The position numbers were made by a program, and so were the translations under genes. The notes under the pieces are model-generated. The model was not told where the DNA came from. It made no database searches and was given only the letters and a program-made list of their open reading frames with translations. A DNA stretch of 37,571 nt from an uncultured archaeon (GTDB lineage: Archaea > Nanobdellota > Nanobdellia > Woesearchaeales > UBA583), in assembly GCA_937138345.1 (NCBI GenBank), contig CAKZOW010000117.1:1-37571 (forward strand), written 5' to 3'. Position 1 is the stretch's first letter. Every line of letters begins with the position of its first letter. Shown here piece after piece: positions 26,693-35,773 of the stretch.

Positions 26693-27927
26693 CAATTTTT
26701 TTTGTTATCCTAAGCGAGTTTACCACTTAGTTCTTATACTTTACTATTGTATAAGTTCGGACTATATCATCACCTTGTTCAAAACATCTAAATATATTTT
26801 ATATTTACATTTTAAATAAAAAGGACAAATACTATACATATTTTTAAAAAACAATTCTGAATTATTTCTTTTTGTTAATACTAACTTAGGAATACCTTTA
26901 TTGTAGTTTTGTACTTTAAATCTAAATCCTAAATGAGTTTTAATATGTAGTTGTAATTTTGTTAAAAATTCAGAAGAATAATTACATATTCTATAAGTAA
27001 GGGCTACTCTATATCCAAATTTGGATTTTTGAAAGTAAACTCCACCATCTCCATCCATCATTCCACATAATAAACAGTACAAATTGTTTTTATTAGTAGG
27101 TAAAATTAATGAAGATAAATTATAAGTTTTTCCTTTTTCGGGAATACCCAAATTTAGTAATTTTTCTTTTAAATTTTTATCATTAAATATAAGTGAGTAA
27201 AAATCATTATACTTTCTTATATTATTATGTCCTCCTGTATTTGCTAATTTATTTAATAATTCTTTAGCTCCTATATTTTTAATTACAATAGCCATAGAAT
27301 TTTTCCCTTTAAAGCATCCATCTGTTATGAATAATCCTAAAAAATAGTAAAATTCCTTTTCATATTTTTTAGAAGTATAAAACGCTGCATTAACTTTATT
27401 TATCTTATAATATTCGCAAGTATTTCTTTTGATGTTATATTTGTTTAGTAAACATCTAAATTCAGATAAAGTTAGGTCTAATTCTTTTGCAGATTTTTCC
27501 CATGTTTTATCTTTAATAAATTCTTCTAAAAATTCTTTTGAATATAACTTTAATAAAAAATTAGCTTGGGTAAATCCTGATTTATACATTTCATATTTTA
27601 TTTTTTTATAAGACATATTATACTTTTTTTCTAATTCTTTAGCATGATACCTTTTTATATAATAGTCATAAAATATATTATTGTATAAATCAATATTTAA
27701 TTTTGTTTTTAAAGGCGTTGGACGCTCGTGGAGAAGATTATTGATTAGTGTTCTCACTTCTCTAGTCTCTGAACTTTGTTTGTTACTTATTTTATTCATA
27801 CTGTGAATATAAGAATAAAATACCACTTTCACAAACCTTAGCTGCTGATTAACCTAATTATTAGCGGCTTTCCAGCAATTCATCCAATTTTTCAATACAT
27901 ATCACTATGTAAAGCCCCACACATTTT
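26693..27927 (-). mobile_element. Group I intron 2 of the DNA polymerase, with LAGLIDADG ORF
   Basis: Core strings AAUCAGCAGC, GUUCAGAGACUAGA (R/P7 5') and GAUGAUAUAGUCCGAAC (S/P7 3'); 5' exon CCCU can pair GGGG in the intron with U-G at the splice site; intron ends in G. Confidence 0.85.
26762..27799 (-). CDS. LAGLIDADG homing endonuclease (intronic; start uncertain)
   Basis: FYYFLGLFITDG and LLCGMMDGDGG; track start is GTG, first ATG at 27797-27799. Confidence 0.8.
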   Translation of the reverse strand: MNKISNKQSSETREVRTLINNLLHERPTPLKTKLNIDLYNNIFYDYYIKRYHAKELEKKYNMSYKKIKYEMYKSGFTQANFLLKLYSKEFLEEFIKDKTWEKSAKELDLTLSEFRCLLNKYNIKRNTCEYYKINKVNAAFYTSKKYEKEFYYFLGLFITDGCFKGKNSMAIVIKNIGAKELLNKLANTGGHNNIRKYNDFYSLIFNDKNLKEKLLNLGIPEKGKTYNLSSLILPTNKNNLYCLLCGMMDGDGGVYFQKSKFGYRVALTYRICNYSSEFLTKLQLHIKTHLGFRFKVQNYNKGIPKLVLTKRNNSELFFKNMYSICPFYLKCKYKIYLDVLNKVMI

Positions 27928-28402
27928 AGGGTTATTTAAGCAAATTTTAAAATACTCTGACTTTAATTTTGCAAATCTACTAATATCTTGTCTAGATTCT
28001 TCGTACACTCTATAGGATTTTCTTTGCATATAGCGACCCATGTTATTGTGTATTTCTAAGTCTTTTTCAGATAATTCTTCATTGTTATCTAATTTCTCGT
28101 TTAACTCAAACCGTTTCTTAGCAATTTTTTTACCTTCCATGTAATCATCCCAGAAGTCACTATCTAAAGTATCATACCATCTTTCAAGATCTTTAAAATC
28201 GTTGAAGTTAGATAAATACAATTTAAACCCGGCTGCACTTTCTACATAACCTTTTTCCTTAGCTATTTCTAACTTTTTTGCTCCCCAAGTATAAATACCT
28301 TCATGTAATTCTTTAAATCCAATTTCCATCTCCATACATCTGTCTAAAGGAATTCCTTCATTCTTATGGATTGTCCACCCACTACCTCCGTATTGGAATG
28401 CA
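27928..28402 (-). CDS. polA: Family A DNA polymerase, exon 2
   Basis: Starts (T)GCATTCCAATACGGAGGT = F-A-F-Q-Y-G-G-S, ends FKICLNNP; frame sums with exon 1 to a multiple of 3. Confidence 0.85.
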
Positions 28403-29583
28403 CGATTTTGTTATCGTAAAAGCTCTTTATCTTTTACTTCTATATGTCACCATATAGTCCAGACTATATCATCATCTCATTGAGATGTACTGCGCTCGTG
28501 TTACTTTACTATCTTCAGCTTAACCTGTTCAGACTCCATGTATTAGTCGTTGCACCTTCACAATATTTCTATTGAGCTTGGCTCAGAATTATCTCAAACG
28601 CTTGAGACTTCCTCTGAATTCACAGTATATTTTTTACTACTCATCGCTGAATAGCTGGTCTAATATTTGTTTTTTCCTAGGTAAATACCATTTACCGCAA
28701 TTAGTATATATTAGATTATAAAATGCTTTAAGAGTTTCCCTACTAGTTATCCTTAGTCTGTAGTAAGTTTTTTCTTGGTACAAAGTAGTTTTAATAGAAT
28801 TAATTGCTAAATAATTCTGTAACTGTATTATGAAATCTTTACTAGCACAAACAAATCCAGCCTCATATCTGGTATATTTGCTTTTAGCTGTAGTTTTTCT
28901 AACATGACCATCTCCTTCGAAAAATCCTCTTACAAATTCTGGTGTAAATAAACTATCTTTCACTTTAAGAGTATATGTTTTATTAGGAGTAAACCCTAAT
29001 CCTCTCATATAAGTGTTAAATTCCTTAGAACCTATACTAAGCTGATACATATCTTTTGTAAGTTTCTCAGTATGATATTTTTTAGCATGAGGAAATATAC
29101 TTAAAAAATTGTCTACCACTATTTCATCTGTTATAGATAAACTAGTACCATATCCTTTTTTATTAACATTACCGTCAGCCGCAATCCAACCTAAAAAATA
29201 TCTAAATTCTTTAGATTGTAAATCTGCACCAATATTCTTCAAAAGTGTATGCTCTTTCCAACCAGATCCTTTTTTTTCTAAACCTAGTTTTTTAGCTGTC
29301 AGTCTTACAGTATCATCTGATATATTTAAATACTTTGCTATGTCTTTATTAGACATTTTATAATAGTTAGTTTTTATAAAATCCGATGAACCTTCTTTTA
29401 AATGAAGTGACCCATGTTTTTTATAAACTCCTGCTTCTTTAAGTATCTTAGTTACTTTACTATAACTTAGTGAATACTTAACCTGAATGTCTTTCACAAA
29501 CATTCTATTTTTATAATCAATTATTAATTGTTCCATACCTAAAGATAAAACTTTAGTACGAAATAAACAAATACTTTAAGTTA
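28403..29583 (-). mobile_element. Group I intron 1 of the DNA polymerase, with LAGLIDADG ORF
   Basis: Core strings AAUUCUGAGCCAAGC, GGUGCAACGACUA (R) and GAUGAUAUAGUC (S); 5' exon ends in T, intron ends in G; splicing restores AKSPRF-AFQYGGS. Confidence 0.85.
28637..29536 (-). CDS. LAGLIDADG homing endonuclease (intronic)
   Basis: FRYFLGWIAADGNV and FVRGFFEGDGHV; N-terminal HTHs. Confidence 0.85.
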   Translation of the reverse strand: MEQLIIDYKNRMFVKDIQVKYSLSYSKVTKILKEAGVYKKHGSLHLKEGSSDFIKTNYYKMSNKDIAKYLNISDDTVRLTAKKLGLEKKGSGWKEHTLLKNIGADLQSKEFRYFLGWIAADGNVNKKGYGTSLSITDEIVVDNFLSIFPHAKKYHTEKLTKDMYQLSIGSKEFNTYMRGLGFTPNKTYTLKVKDSLFTPEFVRGFFEGDGHVRKTTAKSKYTRYEAGFVCASKDFIIQLQNYLAINSIKTTLYQEKTYYRLRITSRETLKAFYNLIYTNCGKWYLPRKKQILDQLFSDE

Positions 29584-30914
29584 AACCTTGGTGATTTAGC
29601 ATCTTGTCTCTTATCTGGGTGCTCCAACTTAATTACTTTATCTGATAAGTTTTTTAACTCTGGGTAAAGTACTCTAGCAAAAGCACAATGTAAACAATCT
29701 CCATCTAGTATAGATTTGAGAGTAGCAGCATCATGGTGTAAATCTCCTCCGCAAAATACCTCTTGGTTTGAGTAATCTGCTCCTACCATTAAAAATCCTT
29801 CATTAGCTAAAAATGACATCCTAGTTGCTTTATTTCTAGGAAAATTCAGAAAATTTATACCTCCTTTTCTACAAGAAATTCTTGATGTGTCTACCATAGG
29901 ATTAAAAGAAGTGTAAATTCTACCTTCTATAGCTTTATCCAAAATACCATATCCAAAAGTAGATAAAGCTTTTTGTATTTTCTGCCTTCTTCGCCACATT
30001 TTTACAAATTCATGTTTAGAAGATCTTGCTGTAACTTTATCATTCAGGCTTTTTTTACCTTTATCATCTAGTATGTTAATATCTAGTTTTTCAAATACAG
30101 GAATCATTTGTTTAGCAGAATTCAGATTTAAACTCAATTTAACCTCTGAACTAAACAAATCCATCTGCTTTACTCTGTACTCATCAAATTTAGATATTAT
30201 GTAGATTTTTAAAGATTCTTCTACATCTAATAAATCTTTTTCATCTTTCTTAATTTTACTTAACCATCTGTCAGAAGATAAAGGCATACCACACATTTCC
30301 ATATAAGCTAAAGGTAGTGTAGCATCTGATTGCACTACATAAGCTTCGTACTGACTATTAGCTCGCAATTTATTAGCTAATACTTGTTCTAGTTTTAGTA
30401 ATTTATCTACATCATTAAAACAATATTGGATGACACTATTATTACTTAATTTAATGTAAGCAATTCTTTTTTGATTTTGCTTATCATAAGTAATACCTAG
30501 TTCTCTCTTCATTATTGCTCCAAAATTATGAGTATACACTCCATCTTTTCCTCCATTATATAAAATCTTTGATGCCAGCATAGTATCTAATACTTTGTAA
30601 GGAATAAAACCATGTTTGAAAAAGAATCGTAAGTCGAACATAGCATTTTGTAGTACTAATATTTTTCCCTTACACAATTTTAATATATCTTTAGGATCAA
30701 TACCTCCTTCTAAATCAAACAAGTAATTATTACTACCTGTACCTATCTGGATGGCAAATAAAGTAGCTCCTTTGAAACCAGTTTTGGTGTGTATACACTT
30801 TAAACCATCTGATTCTGTGTCTATAGCTATTTTATCAGGGAGTACTACTTCTTCTAGATTACAAAAATTGTAACCTTTAAAATAGTCTTCCCTATTTGTT
30901 ATGATATAATTCAT
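29584..30914 (-). CDS. polA: Family A DNA polymerase, exon 1 (3'-5' exonuclease, motif A, start of motif B)
   Basis: AIDTESDGL, QNAMFDLRFF, QYCFNDVDKL exo motifs; VDTSRISCRKGGINFLNFPR; MVGADYSNQE; KRQDAKSPRF. Confidence 0.9.
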
Positions 30915-30927
30915 AATTGTTTAGTTT

Positions 30928-31464
30928 TTAATCGACATAAACGATAATGTTTACTTCCTTGTTAGTATAATCTACTTCAGTATGAGCTACCCCATAACTT
31001 TTACCTTCTATCTTTACCCAACCTCTTAATGTAGGAGGTATTTGATTTTGATCGTTTGAAGGAAAAGAGTGTTTAGTGAATCTATCAGGATGGTCAGCTA
31101 GAAATTTTAATCTAGTACTAACTCCTTTCGATTTTGGTATAAATACGTTAATTCTCATTGTTTCTTTCTTTAAAATTGTTAAAAAATATTGATAAACTTT
31201 TTCAAAACGTTCTAAAATCTCTTTTTTAGCAATACGTATTTGTCCATCTTTCAATATTATACTCCTTACACCATCTATATTGTGAGCAGTAAAGCCTATT
31301 TCATCTAAAATCTCTGATATTGCTACCATTCCTATTTTAAATTTCAAACTCTTTTCTACTACAATATCTTCAGAATTAAGATTAGTTTGTCTTAATTCAT
31401 GTTTAAAATAACTATAAATTTCTCCTAAAGAATGTCGTTCTGTATCTTGTATTAAATACTTCAT
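30928..31464 (-). CDS. Hypothetical protein
   Basis: 178-aa ORF. Confidence 0.6.
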   Translation of the reverse strand: MKYLIQDTERHSLGEIYSYFKHELRQTNLNSEDIVVEKSLKFKIGMVAISEILDEIGFTAHNIDGVRSIILKDGQIRIAKKEILERFEKVYQYFLTILKKETMRINVFIPKSKGVSTRLKFLADHPDRFTKHSFPSNDQNQIPPTLRGWVKIEGKSYGVAHTEVDYTNKEVNIIVYVD

Positions 31465-31474
31465 TGTTTTTGAT

Positions 31475-31684
31475 TTAACTAACTATTACACTAGTGTTAT
31501 AATAATAATTCCCACATCTAACTATGATAGCATCTTCTTTCCAGTACCCTAGTTTTTTCATGCCTGAAATACTCCCAGATACATGAATACTAGGATGCCT
31601 ATGTAGCTGACATCTATCATAGTCTTTTACTTTAATGTATCTCATATCAACCTGTTCTAATATTCCATAATTCTCTAATATCAT
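31475..31684 (-). CDS. Hypothetical protein
   Basis: 69-aa ORF. Confidence 0.5.
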   Translation of the reverse strand: MILENYGILEQVDMRYIKVKDYDRCQLHRHPSIHVSGSISGMKKLGYWKEDAIIVRCGNYYYNTSVIVS

Positions 31685-32129
31685 CTTGTAAACTATCTAA
31701 CTCATCTTCCTTTAAAGTCAATTCTTTGCCAAGCATTCTAATAACTTTCTTAGTTTCCTCAGAATAATTACTCCAATTATCTCTAATTTCATCTGGTAAA
31801 CAATCTTTCCAATTATTATGATTACCTAGTTCGTCTAAAGTTTCTACGTTTTTAGAAGGAAATAATTCTACTAACAGATCTTCATAATGGTCAACATTAT
31901 CTGCCCAACCAAGGTATTTAATCGCCTTAATGTAGTAAGGGGCTTCGTACTCAGGCTTTTCATAAGTACTTCCTTTGATAAAAGAATTGTCCTCTGGATA
32001 TACAAAAGCTAACGCTGTATGTACTACATTATCCTCTGAGTGAGCTACTTCTATTCTATATACTCCAGTTTCCCAACTCAAGTATTCTTTACCGTTATTA
32101 GGTAAGTTGTCTAATTTAGATGTTTTCAT
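31647..32129 (-). CDS. Hypothetical protein
   Basis: 160-aa ORF. Confidence 0.6.
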   Translation of the reverse strand: MKTSKLDNLPNNGKEYLSWETGVYRIEVAHSEDNVVHTALAFVYPEDNSFIKGSTYEKPEYEAPYYIKAIKYLGWADNVDHYEDLLVELFPSKNVETLDELGNHNNWKDCLPDEIRDNWSNYSEETKKVIRMLGKELTLKEDELDSLQDDIRELWNIRTG

Positions 32130-32295
32130 TGATTTGTATTAGATTTTTTAAGAAATTTAATTCTGACCTCAAAGCTCTACGTTCTCCAAGAGCATAGTTA
32201 CGAGCGGTAGGACTATAAGGGTTCTTTATGGTTTCATTAGCTGATACTATAGCTTTTTGTATTAAAAGTATTCTAGTATTTATCTGCTGTATCAT
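32116..32295 (-). CDS. Small hypothetical protein (59 aa, not in ORF track)
   Basis: MIQQINTRILLIQKAIVSANETIKNPYSPTARNYALGERRALRSELNFLKNLIQINENI*. Confidence 0.55.
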   Translation of the reverse strand: MIQQINTRILLIQKAIVSANETIKNPYSPTARNYALGERRALRSELNFLKNLIQINENI

Positions 32296-32301
32296 ATATT
32301 A

Positions 32302-32592
32302 TTATAAAGGAAATGTCCCTAGTTTTTTATAATTAAGTACGATAGGTTCTACGTCTTCTCCTGAATCCCAATCATTTATAAACCTAAAGACTTTATTTTC
32401 ATCTTGTGCAATTGGTGTATATACCACCCTATTAATAGGAGTGAGTACATTTATTACACCGTTATATGCTACCGAAAGCTTTTGAATATTATACTCAGAT
32501 AGTTCTTCTCTAGCTGCTAGAGCTATTGGTCCTTTTTTCTTACTATTTCTCTCTGCTCTAGCTAGAATGTCTGCTGTTATATTTAATGTCAT
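32302..32592 (-). CDS. Hypothetical protein
   Basis: 96-aa ORF. Confidence 0.6.
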   Translation of the reverse strand: MTLNITADILARAERNSKKKGPIALAAREELSEYNIQKLSVAYNGVINVLTPINRVVYTPIAQDENKVFRFINDWDSGEDVEPIVLNYKKLGTFPL

Positions 32593-32607
32593 AATAAAAA
32601 AAATTAA

Positions 32608-32631
32608 GGCTCAACTTTTTACAGTCAAGCC
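32608..32631 (-). terminator. Rho-independent-type terminator
   Basis: Minus RNA GGCUUGACU-GUAAAA-AGUUGAGCC then UUAAUUUUUUUU; two wobble pairs only on this strand. Confidence 0.7.
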
Positions 32632-32637
32632 AATTGT

Positions 32638-33003
32638 TTAGAAATAACCTACAAAACCTCCTTGATCCCAAATGTAATAGAACGCTGCTATGTACATAAG
32701 TACTTTTACAGGTATTTTTACCCAATTTGTGTAATTACGTCCTAATTCTTCTGTAATCTTCTCTACCAATTTAGGTACAAAATAAAAGAATCCAAAGAAC
32801 ATTCCGTCCTGCACAATGAGGACTGCTGCTGTACAATGAGCTAAATAATTTGTCCACTTCTCTGCTACATCATTGTCTGTTAAATAATATGCGATGTCGA
32901 AGAGTAACACCATTAAAATTAAAATTACCATCATAATTAATTGATTTTGATTATAAAATAAAACAAATATAACATAATTTTCAGTTAAGCATAAATAATC
33001 CAA
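32638..33003 (-). CDS. Membrane protein (start may be internal, MMVILILM)
   Basis: Several hydrophobic helices. Confidence 0.6.
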   Translation of the reverse strand: MDYLCLTENYVIFVLFYNQNQLIMMVILILMVLLFDIAYYLTDNDVAEKWTNYLAHCTAAVLIVQDGMFFGFFYFVPKLVEKITEELGRNYTNWVKIPVKVLMYIAAFYYIWDQGGFVGYF

Positions 33004-33185
33004 TAAGATAGTGCCATCGCGGTTAAAAATGCTACAATTGAAAATAAAGGAGTTACTTTTTCTTCTTTTACTATATAGCTAGGTATTTTTATGAAATAAC
33101 TCATAAACCCTAAATTAAAAGCTATTACTGTCATTATAACAAAAGATAGAAAAAGAAAATAAATTACACATAATATTCCCCCCAT
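32985..33185 (-). CDS. Small membrane protein
   Basis: Two hydrophobic segments. Confidence 0.55.
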   Translation of the reverse strand: MGGILCVIYFLFLSFVIMTVIAFNLGFMSYFIKIPSYIVKEEKVTPLFSIVAFLTAMALSYWIIYA

Positions 33186-33931
33186 GTTTTTTCTTCTTTT
33201 TCAACATCTTTTATTTCTAAAAAATATCTGTGAATAATATTGTTAATCAACCTAGTTCCAAGGAAATTTTCCTCGTAATGTTTGGTAATAGTATCTTTAA
33301 TAATTCTCCTAGCTTCTAATTTCTTCTTACCTTGAATACCTGCATATAGCTCTAGTAACTCAGATTTGTCTACTAATCCTAGCATATCCTCTAAACTCAT
33401 AGCTTCATACGTCATGTACACAGCTATTCTACCTAGAAACTCCCTCTTAACTCCAAAGGTCATTAAATCTTTTTCATTATTTATAGGAGTATCATTGAAG
33501 GCTCCAGAGAAAATAAATAAAGTGTTCTCTAGTTTTACAATGTCGTACTTACCATAATCTCCCATAACTCTAGTAGTCTTAGCTTCTAGTAAATCTAGGA
33601 ATTCGTTTTGTACTCCAATTGTTATGTCAGACGGTACTCCTCCATCATCAGAGGATAGAAATAACTTACAAAATTCATCCACGTACACAATGTTAAGCTT
33701 ATGGCCTATCTTTTTAAGAGGTACAAGAGCCTTAGATAATGACATACCTGTGTAACCTTCTTTAGTTAGTTGAGCAGCATTAATCTTAATCATAGGAATC
33801 TCATACTTTTCAGTTAAGAGATTAGTATTCCAAGTTTTACCTGAACCAGTTGGCCCAGATACTACTACAGGTGGTCTAATTTTACCTTTAGACTTCTTGA
33901 ATATATTTATTACTTTCTCTAATGTTGTCAT
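33164..33931 (-). CDS. AAA+ ATPase, ClpX-like (start corrected to ATG at 33929-33931)
   Basis: VVVSGPTGSGKTWNT, AQLTKEGYTG, IVYVDEFCK, LFIFSGAF, GVKREFLGRI, LGTRLINNIIHRYF. Confidence 0.75.
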   Translation of the reverse strand: MTTLEKVINIFKKSKGKIRPPVVVSGPTGSGKTWNTNLLTEKYEIPMIKINAAQLTKEGYTGMSLSKALVPLKKIGHKLNIVYVDEFCKLFLSSDDGGVPSDITIGVQNEFLDLLEAKTTRVMGDYGKYDIVKLENTLFIFSGAFNDTPINNEKDLMTFGVKREFLGRIAVYMTYEAMSLEDMLGLVDKSELLELYAGIQGKKKLEARRIIKDTITKHYEENFLGTRLINNIIHRYFLEIKDVEKEEKTWGEYYV

Positions 33932-33942
33932 AATAAAAAATT

Positions 33943-33961
33943 TAGGAGCTGTCACCTCCTA
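33943..33961 (-). terminator. Probable terminator hairpin
   Basis: Minus RNA UAGGAG-GUGACAG-CUCCUA followed by AAUUUUUU. Confidence 0.55.
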
Positions 33962-33971
33962 TTAGTTAAAT

Positions 33972-34469
33972 TTAGTCTACTGTTAATTCTTCTTCTTCGA
34001 TTTCAGGAGCTTCTACTTTTGCTTTAGCTTTAGTAGCTTGTCCTGGTAAGTTGAATTGAGACTTTTTGAAAGCTTTTACGACCTTTGCTTCCCACTCTTC
34101 AGAAGTATTATCACCTAAAACTACAATAGTAGCCTCATTACTGAAGAAATCCTCTTGCCCATCTCTTTCAATTTTATAAGTTTCTACTTCTCTAGTTACA
34201 AAAGCGCCTGGAAAACTTGTACTTTGTCTGTACGTCATATAGTCCATATTCTTACGTGTACCATCATAATTAGTTTCCCATACCATAAACCCTCTAGGCT
34301 CATGAAATGTTGGTAATACTTTCTGAGTCATTTCTGCTGTCTCGAAATCGAATGCGAATGTAGAAGTTGAATCTACTTGAGTAGCTACTAATTTCTTGTA
34401 ATTCTTGCCGTTAGTTGCTGTTTTGATTTCTACTTCATTGATTAAAATAGTACTTGCTAACTTTGTCAT
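33972..34469 (-). CDS. Hypothetical protein with acidic C-terminus
   Basis: 165-aa ORF, EAPEIEEEELTVD tail, located between ATPase and lysis cassette. Confidence 0.6.
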   Translation of the reverse strand: MTKLASTILINEVEIKTATNGKNYKKLVATQVDSTSTFAFDFETAEMTQKVLPTFHEPRGFMVWETNYDGTRKNMDYMTYRQSTSFPGAFVTREVETYKIERDGQEDFFSNEATIVVLGDNTSEEWEAKVVKAFKKSQFNLPGQATKAKAKVEAPEIEEEELTVD

Positions 34470-34513
34470 AATATATAAATTTAAGTTGTTAAACCCTTAC
34501 GGGTAATATAAAA

Positions 34514-34543
34514 CGAGTCATCCTATACTAATAGAATGACTCG
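34514..34543 (-). terminator. Terminator after lysis cassette
   Basis: Minus RNA CGAGUCAU-U-CUAU-UAGU-AUAG-G-AUGACUCG-UUUU. Confidence 0.75.
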
Positions 34544-34582
34544 ACTGTTAAAAAATTGATTTTTGATTTGAAAAATAAAACG

Positions 34583-34885
34583 CTAAGGTTTACTAAAAAC
34601 TAATAGTAAAAGTACGATAATAATAAATATCATCCCTACGATAGCATCTGTAGATATTACACTTGTTTTTGTATTTGTCAAAATATGACACTTGTACTGT
34701 ACTTTATTTTCTTCTAATACATATAATTTATTTCCTATGATAGAAACGGTTAATGTATCTAAGTTATCTAAAATCTCTAACGTAGTGTTTTTACTAGATT
34801 CTTCATCTGAATAAGGTTCGTAGTCGCTTTCAGCACACCCGCTCATTAATAATGCTGCTAATAATAATGCTGTTAATAATTTCAT
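34583..34885 (-). CDS. Candidate unimolecular spanin (lipoprotein with C-terminal TM)
   Basis: Lipobox LLMSGC plus C-terminal VGMIFIIIVLLLLVFSKP. Confidence 0.5.
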   Translation of the reverse strand: MKLLTALLLAALLMSGCAESDYEPYSDEESSKNTTLEILDNLDTLTVSIIGNKLYVLEENKVQYKCHILTNTKTSVISTDAIVGMIFIIIVLLLLVFSKP

Positions 34886-35184
34886 TTGATTAATTTTTTT
34901 AGTTTATCAAATCTATGGTGATATGCAATAGGAGTACGTATAAGTACATCATGATCTTCATATTGCTCTATAATACCTCTACTAACTTCTTTAATCTCTT
35001 CTAAATTTGATAAAGAGTTTACAATCCTGTATAAATAGTAAATTAAGAATGTAAAGAATAATGACCCAGTATAAAGTAAACCTTTTTGGATAGACGATAT
35101 TCCACAATAAATAGTGATATTTATTACTATCATTACGCAAATCTCTTTTCCGTATTCTTCTAAAAACTTCTCTAAAGTTCCCAT
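34882..35184 (-). CDS. Holin-like small membrane protein
   Basis: Two hydrophobic segments (ICVMIVINITIYCGI; LLYTGSLFFTFLIYYLY) directly downstream of endolysin. Confidence 0.45.
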   Translation of the reverse strand: MGTLEKFLEEYGKEICVMIVINITIYCGISSIQKGLLYTGSLFFTFLIYYLYRIVNSLSNLEEIKEVSRGIIEQYEDHDVLIRTPIAYHHRFDKLKKLIK

Positions 35185-35687
35185 AATCTTTTTTCGTATT
35201 GCCTCCTCTTGAGAAGACCTTGTGATTTAAATTTTTTACCACCCTTGTAATAATTACAATATTGTAACCACTTCTCAGGAGATTTCTCTATTTTCAAATA
35301 AGAGTTCCAAGTCAGATTATACATAGCCATAGCTAACGCTAATTGTTTTGTATAACTAAGGTCTAGATTTCTTTCTTTAACTTTCTGGATTCTTTTATCA
35401 AAATCCTGTTCTAATAATTCTTCAGCTTTTCCCTTAGTTATCGTTGTATACTCTGTAGTCTTATGTCCGTATCCTATACACAATTGTTTACCATTAGGGT
35501 CTAAATAAGTTGTTAATTTACAACTCTCGTGCTTTCTTATTTCTTTTAAGCACTCCAGCTTGTAAATATAGTTTTGGTCAACTACTATAGGTTCGGATAT
35601 AACTGTTTCTACTTTAACAACCTCACTATTTACATGGGTGGCGAATAAATTAAAAAAGCTTAACACTAATAAAATTAAATCATTCAT
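35172..35687 (-). CDS. Endolysin, GH24-type lysozyme with N-terminal signal/anchor
   Basis: EIRKHESCKLTTYLDPNGKQLCIGYGHKT...AMAMYNLTWNSYL; hydrophobic MNDLILLVLSFFNLFA. Confidence 0.75.
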   Translation of the reverse strand: MNDLILLVLSFFNLFATHVNSEVVKVETVISEPIVVDQNYIYKLECLKEIRKHESCKLTTYLDPNGKQLCIGYGHKTTEYTTITKGKAEELLEQDFDKRIQKVKERNLDLSYTKQLALAMAMYNLTWNSYLKIEKSPEKWLQYCNYYKGGKKFKSQGLLKRRQYEKRLWEL

Positions 35688-35773
35688 TGATTTTTGTTTG
35701 GTGAAAAAATATCTCCGTTTAAGAGAAAGTAATTGTAAATATACTACAAATCAAGTAGTTAAAGAAATAATTA

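Noticed and set aside
22485-30914. Polymerase and helicase as pseudogenes or as separate intact genes with their own ATG/TTG starts
   Set aside because: Exon boundaries rejoin in frame at precise conserved motifs, and intron-core strings are present; the track starts are internal codons.
22485-30914. Inteins instead of introns
   Set aside because: The intervening segments contain stop codons in the exon frame and no Cys/His-Asn splicing blocks joining the exteins.
34991-35242. Minus-strand 83-aa ORF
   Set aside because: Alternate frame overlapping the holin-like gene and the end of the endolysin; composition basic and motif-free.
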